Below are positions 32,456 to 44,276 of a stretch of DNA of 64,000 nt, in pieces. The first letter of the stretch is position 1; each line of letters begins with the position of its first letter. The position numbers and the translations under genes are program-made. Below the pieces are notes generated by a model. It did no database searches. It was not told the DNA's origin and saw only the letters and a program-made list of their open reading frames with translations. This stretch comes from Jackrogersella multiformis. Taxonomy: Eukaryota > Ascomycota > Sordariomycetes > Xylariales > Hypoxylaceae. The stretch covers positions 3,720,001-3,784,000 of the forward strand of contig CADCXD010000002.1 of NCBI GenBank assembly GCA_902806575.1, in the 5' to 3' direction.

Positions 32456-33023
32456 TCATCTCCGCTTCGAGGCTTCGACTTTCTTGAGTTCTTCTCTGCG
32501 GGTTGGGGGGTGCGGTTAGTTGGGTGGGATGGGATCGGGGTCGGGGTTGGGATTGGGGGAAAGAAAGAGAAAGGGAACGGGAGGGAAGAAGTGGATCACG
32601 TACCTCAGCTGCGCGGAAAAGTCATCGGACGTGTCGTCGTCGTCCCAGCTCTCCTCCCACAGGTGCTGCGTCCCGGTGCCGTTGCTGCCCGCCGCCGCCG
32701 CCGCCGCCGTGGCTGCTGCTGCTTCGGTCTCTTCTGCTGGCCAGTCTGGTCGCGCGGGTGGGTTAGCGGTTGCGTTGCGTGTTGTGTGGGTATAGATGGG
32801 CACATGGGTTATGGTAAGAGGAGGGGGTAGGAGAAGGGAAAGAGAGAAAGAGAGAAAGAGAGGGAAACGGATGCAATAAAGCAGACATACCTTCAACGGG
32901 GAAATCCTCAAACTCGTCGTCTTCCTCTAGCGCCGCGGCGGACTTCTGCTGCTGCGGTTGTTCGGGCTTGGCGGCTTCGGACGCGGGCTGCTTGTCGCTG
33001 GCCTTGTTCGTTGGTGCGGCCAT
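32456..33023 (-). CDS. sem1: 26S proteasome lid subunit SEM1/DSS1
   Basis: Tiny acidic, largely disordered subunit of the 19S lid, also found in TREX-2 and recombination complexes. Model: exons 33023-32891, 32745-32604, 32495-32456; 104 residues, all joins in frame. Signature order is preserved: EDDEFEDFPVE, DWPAEE, then LWEESWDDDDTSDDFSAQL and the C-terminal basic helix REELKKVEASKRR. Longer than yeast Sem1 (89) because of an Ala-rich insertion, AAAATAAAAAAG, encoded by a GCC/GCA run between the two acidic motifs. The 145-bp intron 1 contains a purine GAAAGAGA microsatellite. The last exon of 12 codons is easily missed. Confidence 0.95.
32838..32863. repeat. GAAAGA-type microsatellite in SEM1 intron
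   Basis: Purine-only tract of about three GAAAGAGA units inside the first intron of the SEM1 gene; on the coding strand it reads as a polypyrimidine run. Confidence 0.7.
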
Positions 33024-34526
33024 GATTGCGGTTTGCGTATGGTATCTAGATGATGGTTTATTCTGTTGGACTTGGGTTGTTTGGTGATGCGTATGGACGA
33101 TGAGGTGGATCGGTGACAGAGATATGACAGATGCTCGATGTAACAGGTTTTTCTATTTGTCGATGATGTGGGTTGCCACGAGGCTGAGTGTGGAACAGGT
33201 AGGTAGCAAAGACGACGAGGCTTCCAAGATTGAGTTGAGCTGATGAACGATTGATGTTGCTAACCTTGTTGCATTAGGTAATCCGTACCGTTAATAAGCT
33301 CGCTTATTGCATAAGTCAAAGTCAAAGTCAAAGTCGAAATGTTAGTAATGCCAGCCTAAATGCATATCCAGAATTAAATGGAAGTCGGCGGTTGAAACCT
33401 TATTGCTCCGAAAAGCATCTACGGGAAGTAAAGCTTATCTCCGGACAGCCAATCATCTTGCTTAGGTTCCTTATTAAGTGCAGACCCAGGCAGATGCCAG
33501 GATGGGCCCAACAAAGTCACGTCGTACAAATAGGATCGTACCTCGCACATTTCGTACATAAGGCAGTGAGCCCTTGCTTAATTACTTGCTTACATGGAGG
33601 TTGGGTATTACCAGGTATCTCCTTTTTACTCTGTAATGTCAAGGCATTCTAAGAGGTTGACTCCTTCTTTCCGACCGAGAGATCCTACCTCGTGGTCTGA
33701 GCCGCGATCTGGAACGTTCCTATTTAACTCAGATCACCTAGTGTAGACTGGTTTAATGCTACCGGTTTCTAACTTAACTCTATCTTGCAACCAGGTACCT
33801 ACACTAAACCTACCATCTATGATACTTCTCTGAACCTTGTCTTACCTAGGTACTTAAACTTAAACCCTTTCATATCCATAATCTTCGATATCCATATTCT
33901 CTATCATACCTCATTTCTATAATTACCTACCCAAATAAAATATGACCATCGCATACTAAAGAACAACAACAATACTCGATCTACTTACAGCGGAGACCCA
34001 CATATGCCGCAGCTCCTTTCCGGCTTTAAGACGTCATCCCGAGAATTCTTCCTTGATCCCTTGAATGGGTCAAAAAGATCAAAGGTGACTCGGTGGAAAG
34101 GAGTTTCAGCTCCGACGCGCGAGTCAATACATGCATACGTACCTTGTGTGCTTACCTACCTAGTACCTACCTAGGTACCTAGGCAGCTAAGTATACTTAT
34201 ACCTGGTATACAAGTCCTATTTTACTTTACATAAGCTTTTCGGACCTTTATTCTCAAAAGAGCTACCAGTTAAACTCTTTGTTTTTACCTGTTTCTACCT
34301 TCTCACAACCTTGGATCATATCATGTTTATATCTTATACCACGACATCTAGAAATTAGAATCCTATCCTGCGGCACTTGCGGATAACACTGGATCCGTCA
34401 GTCTTCAAAAACGAAGCATCCGCAAGGCTGTGGGTTTTTTTGTCGAATTCTTTTGGTGGTCTGGACAAGGCCCGCGCTATCATCGCTTTGAGGTCGTATA
34501 TCCAATAATTGAACCAACCCATCATC
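33024..34526. other. Divergent intergenic region between SEM1 and the IML2-like gene
   Basis: No supported gene. It holds four tandem AAGTC(A/G) units at 33313-33336, and TACCTAGGTA at 33843-33852 and 34168-34177, the latter followed by a partial second copy. AT-rich centre. Confidence 0.5.
33313..33336. repeat. 6-bp tandem repeat AAGTCA x4
   Basis: Four adjacent copies, the last ending in G, about 290 bp upstream of the SEM1 start. AGTCA cores resemble half sites for bZIP factors, but this is weak evidence. Confidence 0.8.
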
Positions 34527-36775
34527 ATGAGTCGAATAGGGGCATGGTTTCGAGGCTCCGCCCCCCAATCAAGCCCGACGCCATCCCAAGCAGATCTTCA
34601 GGCTCGTAGGATATCTGCCATGGAGGAAGCAATCGCCAGCACTTCTCTAATTATGAACGACGACATCGACGGCGCCGAGGAAAGGCTACGGAAGGGTGAC
34701 TCACCCTTTCATCTTCTTGGATTGGGCGTCTGTACTTTCATGAGGAGTATCCTAGGCTTCGAGAAAGAAATCATGCTCGAAGCGAGCACTCGTCTCGTCG
34801 CCTGCGAGAATGGCGCCTGGAACGAGTTGAAGAGGGCTCAGAAGGAAGCTAAGCCTGGACAGGATAGGATATATCCTCCAGGAAGCGAGTACTCACTACT
34901 CATCGCTGATTCCCAGCTCATGTCTGCCATCATAGCCGTCCTACATGAGAGCCTGTCCGAGGCCCTCAGAGGCTTTTATAAGCTGCGGAAAGCGTTTATC
35001 ACACTTGATGAGATTATGCAAGCGGAGACAACTTACCTGAAGAAAAAGGGTCTTCGTCCAGGTTCATCTAAAGAGCAGGTTACTTCGCCTTCAAGCTCAA
35101 CTCCTGGCGGACGCAGTAACGATAACGGGACTGACGACACCGACACTGACCTCGAATTTGTAGACGCGGATGAGACGCATTCGGGGGGACAAACCCCTTT
35201 GAATTATGGAGGTCATCTTGCCAAGGGTTCTAATGTTCCCGAGAGCCAACTGAGTCAATTGTCTTTAAATTCTAACTCCACCTCAAAGCCAGTATCGCAA
35301 AATACGGGCACACCAGTGAGCCCATCATCGCGGAATGGGCTTCACAGTGGTCCCGGCTCAGATATATTTAAAGATCCTGTAGACGTTTTCGTTCACAGCG
35401 GTGTTAACATGTGCTTCGGTGCTCTATTACTTCTCCTCTCACTAATCCCGCCCACTTTCTCGCGTCTACTATCTATAATTGGCTTTAAAGGTGACCGCGA
35501 GCGCGGTGTGGATATGCTCTGGCAGAGTTCTCAGTTCGACAACATCAACGGGGCTGTGGCGGGGCTCATGCTACTATCTTATTACAACGGCCTTCTGAGC
35601 TTTGCTGACATCTTGCCCTCCGAAGAGGATGTCGAGAAAGGCGCATTTGGCGGATATCCGAGGGCTAGATGCACTGCACTGCTTGCCCAGATGCGCTCGC
35701 GGTACCCGGACAGCGGACTCTGGCGGTTCGAGGAAGCACGAATCTTAGGAAACGCCAGAGACTTACATGGGGCTCTCAAGATCCTGAAGGGTAACACCAA
35801 GTCAAAAATGCGCCAGGTAGCGGCGCTCAACAACTTCGAGATGGCATTGAACTCCATGTTCATCCACGACTACCCCGACATGCGTGACAACTGGCTTCGC
35901 TGCATCGAGCTCAACGAGTGGAGCCCCTCACTGTACTACTACATCGCCGGGTGTGCGGAGCTAGAAAATTATCGCATTGCATTCCACAGCAAGGAGAAGG
36001 ACGAGTCACAGATACAGCTTCACAAGAAGAAAACAGACGAGCTCTTCCGGAAAGCGCCCAGCGTAGCAGGCAAGAAGCGCTTCCTAGCCAAGCCGTTACC
36101 GTTCGAGCAGTTCGTCGCTCGCAAGATACAGAAGTGGGAGGAGAGATCTAAGGAACTCGGTATCGACCTAGTCGACGCCGTTGGCGTCAGCCCCGCGGAA
36201 GAGATGACGTATCTTTGGAACGGGACGAGGAAGATGCAGGCCCCAGAGCTCAAAGTTTCGGAGAAAGCCCTGTCGTGGGACCGACTGACCGCACCAGAAG
36301 ATGCGCGGAAGAAAATCAAGGAGGAACTCGACGAACAAGCCTCGCGGGATGTTTGTCGAGCTGCGGTGGAGCGCGAGTTGGGTAATTTGGACAGGGCACG
36401 CGAATTACTCGACAGCGTTCTAGCTATGGATAAGTGAGTTCTCGTCCCCCCTCCGCATCCAGAGTATGACTAACAAATCGTGACAGGCTGGCATTCAGAG
36501 GCGCCACCAAAGATGACTACCCACTACCTGCGGCTCACTACGAGATGGCAGCGCTCGCGTGGGTTGAAATACAGAATCCCGAACTTCGGGGGGAGATTGA
36601 CGAGGAAAACGAGGAGGACTGGCTGCACGAAAAGGTGAAGGAATGCCAGTCCTGGCTCGAAAAGGTGGCTAATTGGGAGGCGTTTGTCCTGGACGCCCGG
36701 ATCGGCATGCGCGTCCAGACCGGTATGGATACAATTAGGTGGTATAAGAAAGAGCACGGGTGGGCGGCCGCTTGA
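34527..36775 (+). CDS. iml2: IML2-like / TTC39-family protein (inclusion body clearance)
   Basis: Model: exon 1 34527-36433, intron to 36486, exon 2 36487-36775; 731 residues, close to yeast Iml2. The start is the first ATG (MSRIGAWFRGS); an upstream TTG in frame is ignored. The N-terminal part has helical repeats (MEEAIASTSLIMNDDIDGAEERL), typical of the TTC39/IML2 outer-membrane family. Next come the LLIADSQLMSAIIAVL helix, a ~100-residue disordered Ser/Thr/Asp-rich insert (about 190-280), then the FGALLLLLSLIPPTFSRLLSIIGFKGDR core with conserved GFKGDR, and C-terminal TPR-like repeats ending WYKKEHGW. In yeast Iml2 helps clear protein inclusions using lipid droplets, at mitochondria and nucleus. 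The family assignment is firm; the function here follows from it. Confidence 0.92.
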
Positions 36776-39700
36776 TGACTCCATCTCTTTGATGTGCGTC
36801 GGGTATAGACAGCATCTGACGGCGCGACTGGCATATGTTGGCATATCGCCTAGGCTTCCCTGGGTATAGACAAGTGAGACTTAGACGCGGGTTGGTTTCA
36901 TGGGCATCGGGGATAGACACGGGAGCCAACGATATTCACCTTTTTGAAGACCTTCAGGCAGAAATGCTCCGGGTAGGTGATTTGATCATTTTTCGTGATG
37001 TCGACTCCCGTCCAGAATACGTATGTGACTCAGATCCGCGACTGGGCAAACGAAGAGTCGGCGGCTACCGCCGGCGGATATTACTTCCTAGGCTGTTCCA
37101 AGGTGCTTATGTTTCGTTGACTTGGGTGTCTAGTTTCTATATAAGGAGGTTCTCTCCTCGTCGTCTTGTGAGATCAGATTCATTCCAAACTCAACTCGCT
37201 TCGCCTACCTCATCTACCTCATCCGATCTGGGTCTTCCCATATCTTACATATATACATCACCAACATCAATCATCATCAACAATCTAGATGACCATTTCC
37301 TTGCTTCAGACACTTTCTTCTTCGGATACTTTCTCATGTGCTTTCATTACATACCTAGGTACACTGGCAAGAGACACCTCTCTTATTACACCTATGAGTT
37401 AACTATTCACAACGACCATAAGTTTCATCCTATTATTTGACGAATCATGTACACCATTACCCCCCCACCCTGGCAAGTCGACATAGGTTCACTTGTAAGA
37501 GCTCATATCTCGTCGCTTGCGTTCCCATAAATTTGTATGTTTCTATAGCCTTTCTGTTTCGTTTTCCTACACGTGGAACCTAGTTTCCAAGTGGTAATTT
37601 TCTATCTTGTCGAGTTCAGGGTTTCTAACTCTGCCTGTAGTAACTAGGTAATAGTCGAAGCAACAATGACAGTCTTATTCAAGACTAAAACTTAAGGATG
37701 AAAGAAGAAGCTATCGTCGTTTGCATCATACTGCAGGACTTGATAGCCAACCTCCGGTTCCCCATCACGTGAACCCCTTTCGAGTCTACATTCTAAGGTC
37801 CTACAGCCTTCACGATCCACGTGACTCGACCCTCCCTTCAGTAGGTCTAAGCCGTTTGTCGAGGGGGTTAGAGATGAGAGAGCTGAGAGGCCATGCTTTC
37901 TGCGTCGTAAGTTGCCTGCGAAAATCCAGACGGAAGCCTTCGAGACACAACCGTGAACTAACATCTCGCAGTATGCGGAATGCGAACCCGAGCCCGAATT
38001 GCGTCGGGGACATTGCATGCTCTTATATGAGCCGGAGGGGGGGGTGGATGTATAATGAAATTTGGTAGAAAGGGCAACCTTGAACGGCATATTTCAACAG
38101 TACCAGGTACTCTTGGAGGAACGTCCCGGGGAAGGAAATTATCCCTTCCCGATTTTGTGCTGGTAAGTCTTCATCTTCCTCGTCATAATTTTTTATTTCC
38201 TTACGTCTGAGAAGGCTTTTTTTGGAGTCATCTTGAATATTTCCCGAGTCCCCTTTTTGTAGATCACCACTTTACCTCTCCCTTATTCTTCCCTTATGTC
38301 ACTCGGACGCCGATTACCTGCTCGAGCCATACAAGCGTAGCAAGTCCTGTGGCACCTTGTCCTTTGAATATCCCATTCCCCAAGACACCCGCGAAGCTTG
38401 ATCACGTCCCTCCTTACGTTCCTCCGTTGAGTCTAACCAGTCTCTGCGGCAGTTGGCGTTCTGTTAGCACATCTCATCAAGTCCACCTACGCATCGCACA
38501 CTGGATCTAATTATACGGCTATTCCATCCTAACGGCTGTTCTGCTTCTTTAATGAGAAGCACCTTTACACCTATCTATCTATATATTTAACCGAGAGCAT
38601 CGACATCAAGCCGCATAAAACGCTACAAGGCCTGGAGCGGCAGTGCTAACGGCTTAACTTTCTTAACGCTATCGACACTATACATGTTCTTCTTATTATA
38701 GGATGAGGTCGACTGCGAGAAGTTGCTTAACTACGCCGTATAAAGCATATTTTTATGTGCCTTGTCAAAACCCATGCCATACGAATTCAGGGTAATGTAG
38801 GCAATTTTGGTCCCTACACTGATGCTCTCGGCATTAAGGAGGCTATCGTTTCCCCCTCGAAGCTGGCGATATTCCGCATCTTCATCCGCTACGTGTCTTA
38901 TCTTAGACGCCGTACTCAACATCGCCGTAGGTTCGATCCGAGGCGAGTGTATCGAGCCGGGAATTAAACAACCGGTACTGTCATAAGGCAGACCTTGCGA
39001 TACGGGTAATAGCGACGTTGTTGCGCAAGGAGCTCTAACCCTATCTCTATGGATCGCGGTATACACACAGGAACATGCCTTTGTTTATAATGGCTCAAGT
39101 GTACCCCTTCGTACTGAGTACACCTTCAACGGGCCGAACCCTCCGTCTGGTCTATCCCCAATAAACCAGGCTTCTGATAGGTACCACGAAAACATCGCTA
39201 TGCATAAGAATAAGCATAGTAGATGACGTGAAGACATTTCCACGGGCAGACACAACTCCGTCGACGCTGTCCTTCCAGTACGTCGCTAATCGTCATTATC
39301 TGTTGGTTTGACAGGTATTGCAATACAAAACAGGTAAAACAGGAACGCGATTTGGTTGGTCAATAATGTGTGTATTATCAGGCACGTACGTAGTGCCTTG
39401 CCAACATTAGCGGATAGCAGTTTGGACTGGAAGCGTTATAAGGGAATATATCGTCATACTGCGCTGGAGGAGGATTACACACGATATCATAAACGGACGC
39501 AACCTTAAGTCCTATCTACCTACTCCAATGAGGTTTCTAAAAACTTGGGATCTCTAAACTTAACAGGCTATTACAAAAACTAACTAATTCCTTAATAAAC
39601 AAGACCCGAGGACCGTTCTTCGTCAAAATACTATCCAGTTACCTACAGTTAACGTTAGCACATGGCCCCGAGAGACGGTGTGAACAGCCCGGCGTCCTAT

Positions 39701-39905
39701 AACATCGTGACCCCAGAGTAGTCGCAATCATAAGGAACACAGAAGATTGAAAAATCTCGAGTACTATAATGCCATTACATTTATTCACCTTCTAAATTAT
39801 ATTTTTATCGCGACCACCCAAGCCCATCTCCGGAGCCAAGACGGCATGCGACCAGACTGACTATTCCGCCATCACCTCGACCTCGATCCCCAATACAACC
39901 CCCCG
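36776..39905. other. 3.1-kb region without a supported gene
   Basis: The first ~650 bp after IML2 are open in one frame (to 37440) but show no domain and are probably 3' UTR and spacer. TACCTAGGTA is at 37352-37361. Around 38.6-39.1 kb both strands carry medium open frames without a recognisable motif; they may be relics of a decayed gene or element, but I cannot identify one. No terminal repeats or transposase motifs were found by eye. Confidence 0.4.
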
Positions 39906-40910
39906 CTACCGGAAGCCAGCGCGGTTAACAGCCACGATCTTCGCCGGCTCCGTGCGGTTATTCGGGAGCGTGCCGCTAGTCGTCACATACAAGATGTTCC
40001 TATCCGCAGCCGTCCTACCAAACGCCACCGCCGTATCGCCGCCGACCGTGTCGTCCAATGCGCCTCCAACCATCGTCTCGTAGGACCCGCCGGGGCGCAC
40101 CACGTCGACCTTGTTATCGGCGTTGGTCGCGACCCACAGCAGCCCCTGCGCGTCGAACGCGAAGTCGTCCACGAACGGCGAGTCCAGCTGCGCCACCGTC
40201 TCGACCGTGGCGTTGGCCACCGGGTACCCCCTGCCGTCGATCTTGGCGCGGTAGATCGCCGCCTTGGCCGAGTTGCCCCAGTACACGTGGCCGCGGTGGA
40301 TCTTCAGCCCGTTGATGCCGATGGGCAGGGCGCCGCCGGCCGGCGCCGCCATCTCGGCCGCCGCGAGCACCGCCTTGTACCTGCCGGTGCGCGTGTCGAG
40401 GCGCCACAGCGAGCCCGCGAAGCTGTCCCCGATGAGCACGACCTCGCGGCCGCACGACGGCACGGTTGCCACCCCGTTAGCCAGCTGAGCCTCGGGGAAA
40501 TCGGTGATCTTCCTCGCGGCGGGGGCCGCGCCGCGCATCGACAGCTCCCAGACGGCGTAGGATCCGGGGGCGGGGTCGCCGGCGGCGCGGAACTCGGCGG
40601 CGAGGACGACGTAGACGTCGGGCGTGGTCTCGGCGATGCCCACGAGCCCCGGCCGGCCGTCCTGGAAGGAGTGGGCGAGCGCGAGCTGCGGGCGCGCCGC
40701 GTACGGCTTCTTGAGGGTCCAGACGTCGGCGCTGGGCGACAAGGTCGTCAGTAGCAGGTCGCCGTTGGGGCGCACGGCCAGGTTCTCGAACCACGTCCCC
40801 GTCTCGTTGAACTGGAAGATAGTCTTGGCCGGGAGCCTGGCGCGGGGCGCGAGGAGCGGGCTTGCGGCGGCGAGGCTGGCGAGCGCCAGGAGGGAGGTGG
40901 CGAGCTTCAT
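39906..40910 (-). CDS. Secreted six-bladed beta-propeller protein (SMP-30/gluconolactonase-like)
   Basis: Single exon, 334 residues from the ATG at 40910, which begins a clear signal peptide (MKLATSLLALASLAAA, Ser-Pro just after); the frame runs further upstream without another ATG. Repeated propeller-blade strands are visible: ENLAVRPNGDLLLTTL, WTLKKPYAARPQL, GIAETTPDVYVVLA, GVATVPSCGREVVLIGDSFAGSLWRLDT, NGLKIHRGHVYWGNSAKAAIYR, DDFAFDAQGLLWVATNADNKV. Fungal secreted proteins of this type are annotated as SMP-30/gluconolactonase-like or quinoprotein-like and their substrates are unknown. Only two Cys positions seem possible, so disulfides are few. Codon use is very GC-rich, giving false open frames on the other strand. 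Confidence 0.85.
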   Translation of the reverse strand: MKLATSLLALASLAAASPLLAPRARLPAKTIFQFNETGTWFENLAVRPNGDLLLTTLSPSADVWTLKKPYAARPQLALAHSFQDGRPGLVGIAETTPDVYVVLAAEFRAAGDPAPGSYAVWELSMRGAAPAARKITDFPEAQLANGVATVPSCGREVVLIGDSFAGSLWRLDTRTGRYKAVLAAAEMAAPAGGALPIGINGLKIHRGHVYWGNSAKAAIYRAKIDGRGYPVANATVETVAQLDSPFVDDFAFDAQGLLWVATNADNKVDVVRPGGSYETMVGGALDDTVGGDTAVAFGRTAADRNILYVTTSGTLPNNRTEPAKIVAVNRAGFR

Positions 40911-42580
40911 GGCGCGGTGGTAGGGTCTGTTAAAGAGGAGCACTCTTTGGCGACAGGTTGCGAGAAGGGGGATGACGTTTATGTTGTTATTCTTTTATCA
41001 TCTTTTCGGCGCGCTAAGTGAGGTCGATCATTGACGTCTTATATAACGGCGCGCTGCTGAGAAACTCCGTCTCATCCTGTGGCAGTCGGGACTTGGATGT
41101 GCCAGCGGGAGGATGGTGATCCTATGAATTAGTATGGGGCTAGAGTTCAGCTGGAGGTAGCTATAGCGATAACAGCCATCTCGGCGTGAGTAACCTGCAG
41201 GTACAATTGTAAGGCAGACAGGGATCGTCATCCTAGCGGTCATCTTGTGTATGTAGTCATTCGGGCTTACGCACGTGTAAGAAATTAGGAAGCTACAGGG
41301 GCGTGCTACGGGATTCCACTCGGCTCCGTTACGTCGAAATATATGACTGAATGTTACATATCTAATGAATACCTACTCTTACTCGTTACATTGGTAGCTG
41401 GATTATATGCGAGAGGTTAGCGGATTACGGAGTTATGTAATCCAGCTGAACGACTCTACATTGAAGCCCACTGTAGCGTCGTCAAGGCCAATGATAATCA
41501 GCAATACGTACTCAAAAAGGTAGTGGTCACGTACGATAAAATAATAACTTAGCTAGATCTCGTAGAATAAGACGAATCGGAATGCTATGCAATCGAATTC
41601 CTCATAATAAGAGCCGGTGAGATCAAGCGCGGCGCAGTGTACAATCTCAGTACAGTGCGTTTTCCCCAACCCTCTTCGGCGAGAGTCAGCACTAAGAAGA
41701 AAAAGAGAAAAGCAAATCTTCCTTAGAAAAAAAGACGCGCTCCATTAGGCCTAGGGACGAATCCTTTAAACACTCCTCTGCCGAAAGCTGAAGCTGGAAT
41801 TGGTTGCTTAGCATTCATTTGAAGAGCTGTGTGGATGTGAACGCGAAATTGTATGAAAGAGGTCATCGTCTTCTCACTTGCCTCTGGCCCGGAGCCTGGG
41901 TTCTTAGATGGTGTGATAGCCTCTTGGCTTATTAACATTGTGGAGTCAAATGGGTCGTTAGGTGAAGTTGGCGATGGTGAGGACCGGCAGCTACTTGTAG
42001 GACGGTGGGGATTTTAGCAATGGATGCTATAAATCACATACCACCGACGACTGGCGACAATACCTATCTATTCGAGCTCTCAAGTCGTCTTTCCGCACCT
42101 AATCATATCCCTATCACCGACAACTCGTCAAGTTATCCTCAAAGATTCAGGATTCCAATCGCGATTCAGTCATGCTAAACATCTGCCACCCATTATACCA
42201 CGCAACCTAGTAAGGGATATCCTTTCAGTAGTCCTTGAATACGAACATTCTGCATGCATATCTGAATTGTATATTCCGTCTAGATACCCGTAAATATTTG
42301 TATCTTGTTTATTATTTCTGCTTATCCTCTCCTCGTCGATGTAAAGCGGAAAAGACATCTCGATAAAGAGACAATCGAAACTCGAACGGTGCTGATCGAA
42401 CGAAGGCCCTATTTCGTATAGTCTTTTACCCGGGGTAATACCACCATCCCTAGAAAATCCCAAAGCCAACGTCTACCACACCGGGATTACATACCTATTC
42501 CCTATTCTTATTCTCCCACACACCCATTTCCGCCCCTCCCCCTCCTTCCACCCTCACAGCCGACTCCCCACCCGTAATTG
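40911..42580. other. Intergenic, no supported gene
   Basis: 1.7 kb holding two convergent-strand flanks. Small open frames at 41.0-41.9 and 42.2-42.5 kb have no domains. No exact copy of the 10-bp palindrome was seen here. Confidence 0.4.
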
Positions 42581-43522
42581 CTACACGGCATTCTTCAGCT
42601 CCTGACCAGCCAGGAACCTCCTCAAGTTATACGCGATGAGGGCCTCGGGGTCCTGGGGCCTGCCGCCAGCAGCGTGGGGGCTGACCAGCAAGTTCGGCGC
42701 GGCCCACAGGCGGGAGCTCTGGGGCAGCGGCTCGGTCTTGAACACGTCGAGGGCGGCGCCGCCAATCTCGCCCTTCTCCAGCGCGTCGGCCAGGGCCTCC
42801 TCGTCGATGCTCGTGCCGCGGCCGACGTTGACGACCCACGAGTGCCGCGGCAGCAGGGCCAGGCGCTCCCTATTCAAGACGTCGTTGGTGGCCTCGCTGC
42901 CGGGCAGGATCATGACGAGCGCGTCGGTGCGCGGCAGCAGCTCGGCCAGGCTGTCCTCGGCGTACACCTGCACGCCGGCCCTCACGCCGGGGGTGCGCGC
43001 GACGCCCTTGACGTCGGCGCCCCAGGCCGCCAGGTGCGGGGCCAGGGTCTTGGCGATGTTGCCGTAGCCCCAGACGAGCACGCGGGCGTCGCGCAGGGTG
43101 GTGAAGCGGTCCTTGGGGCGGTCGGGCTGCGGGCCGCCCAGGTGCTGGGGCCAGACGCGGCGCAGCTGGGCCTCGCGCATGGCGTCGAAGCGGCGCGCCG
43201 CCGTCAGCAGCAGGCCCATGGCGTGCTCGGCCACGGTGCGGTCGTGCAGGCCCGAGCCCGTGGTCAGCACCACGGACCCGGGGAAGCCGGCGGCCAGCAC
43301 GTCGTTGGGGCCCGCGGCGAGGCTCTGGATCCAGCGCAGCTTGGTCAGGCGGCGGGCGGCGTCCTTGAGGTTGTCCGCGCTGTTGGTCCAGGTCACGAGG
43401 ATCTCAGCGTCGGCGAGGTGGTCCGGGATGGGCGCCTTGACGTCGTAGGGGTGCAGCTCCGTGCCGAAGCCCTCGAGGCTGGGGATGTCCAGCTTCAGGG
43501 ACGTGGGGTATAGGAGTTTCAT
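42581..43522 (-). CDS. D-isomer-specific 2-hydroxyacid dehydrogenase
   Basis: NAD(P)-dependent reductase of the glyoxylate/hydroxypyruvate or D-lactate dehydrogenase superfamily, probably cytosolic. Single exon, 313 residues. The Rossmann motif is VLVWGYGNIAKTLA (G152-x-G154, with Ala for the third Gly). Catalytic residues are visible: R235 in VNVGRGTSID, E264 in ALDVFKTEPLP and H283 in VSPHAAG. The substrate-binding SLAAGPND stretch lies near 67-74. Strong GC codon bias gives a 311-codon open frame on the opposite strand that I regard as an artefact. Substrate cannot be read from sequence. Confidence 0.93.
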   Translation of the reverse strand: MKLLYPTSLKLDIPSLEGFGTELHPYDVKAPIPDHLADAEILVTWTNSADNLKDAARRLTKLRWIQSLAAGPNDVLAAGFPGSVVLTTGSGLHDRTVAEHAMGLLLTAARRFDAMREAQLRRVWPQHLGGPQPDRPKDRFTTLRDARVLVWGYGNIAKTLAPHLAAWGADVKGVARTPGVRAGVQVYAEDSLAELLPRTDALVMILPGSEATNDVLNRERLALLPRHSWVVNVGRGTSIDEEALADALEKGEIGGAALDVFKTEPLPQSSRLWAAPNLLVSPHAAGGRPQDPEALIAYNLRRFLAGQELKNAV

Positions 43523-44236
43523 GGTTTCCGGTGCTGCTGCTGCTGCTGTAGTGTTGTTGGTGTGTCGGAGCGAGGTGTAGAGGCGTCTGGAAGTTGGTGT
43601 GGATTTGAAGCGAGTTTAGGTAGGAGCGTGAAAGAAGTAAAAGGAGAGGAGTACTACAATAACACCTAGATACTTAAAGCTAGGCACCTCGATATAAGGT
43701 AGATTCGTTAAGATTAGGTAGGTGCCATACGTAATTTAGCCAAGTTAATAAGGTTCAGTACCTGCTCATGCAAAGGGTATGCCGTGCTTCCTAGGTACCT
43801 AGGTACCTGAGGTAACTGCAGAGCGGAGCGGCATGCGGGGTCCGGCAAGAGCCTATATCGGTGCGTGTCGCCATAATACCGGGCTATTATATACCGAGTA
43901 GCTTCCTCTAGTTTCCCAATATCCACGGCTTCGGGTTCGAGCTTAAGGTCTATTAAACCCAGCACCTAATAAAAATAGTCATTGCATTGGGTTGTTACAT
44001 AAAATATGCAGGCACCTAGGTACTAGGTACCTTATTGTAAAGGTGAACATGACATATAATAACACTTCGAAAAAACATCGAGAAGTCATAGCTACGGATC
44101 AGTGATAAAGATATTGATCCATTCAAGTCATTAATTCTAGTTAGTACACTTATTTAATACAAGTAACACTGGACCCTTTAGGGGGTATTTGATTTAGAGA
44201 CCTGCACAATCTAGGATCTTAAGAAGGGAAAGAAGG

Positions 44237-44276
<40 letters not shown>

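Noticed and set aside
36835..37440. 201-codon open frame behind the IML2-like gene
   Set aside because: Shows no domain, starts in the 3' flank, contains the dispersed palindrome and drifts into low-complexity sequence.
38731..39066. 111-codon minus-strand frame that might be a relic gene or element
   Set aside because: No recognisable motif on either strand, no terminal repeats, no continuation; too weak to call.
40058..40794. Several Arg/Gly/Pro-rich frames overlapping the beta-propeller gene
   Set aside because: Composition typical of out-of-frame GC-rich sequence; no motifs.
42578..43513. 311-codon open frame antisense to the 2-hydroxyacid dehydrogenase
   Set aside because: Shadow of a well-supported gene with all catalytic residues; the antisense product is Gly/Ala/Val/Arg-rich and repetitive.
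44243..44273. Poly(A) run as the tail of a retroposon
   Set aside because: No reverse-transcriptase remnant, gene copy or flanking duplication seen; a simple homopolymer is enough.
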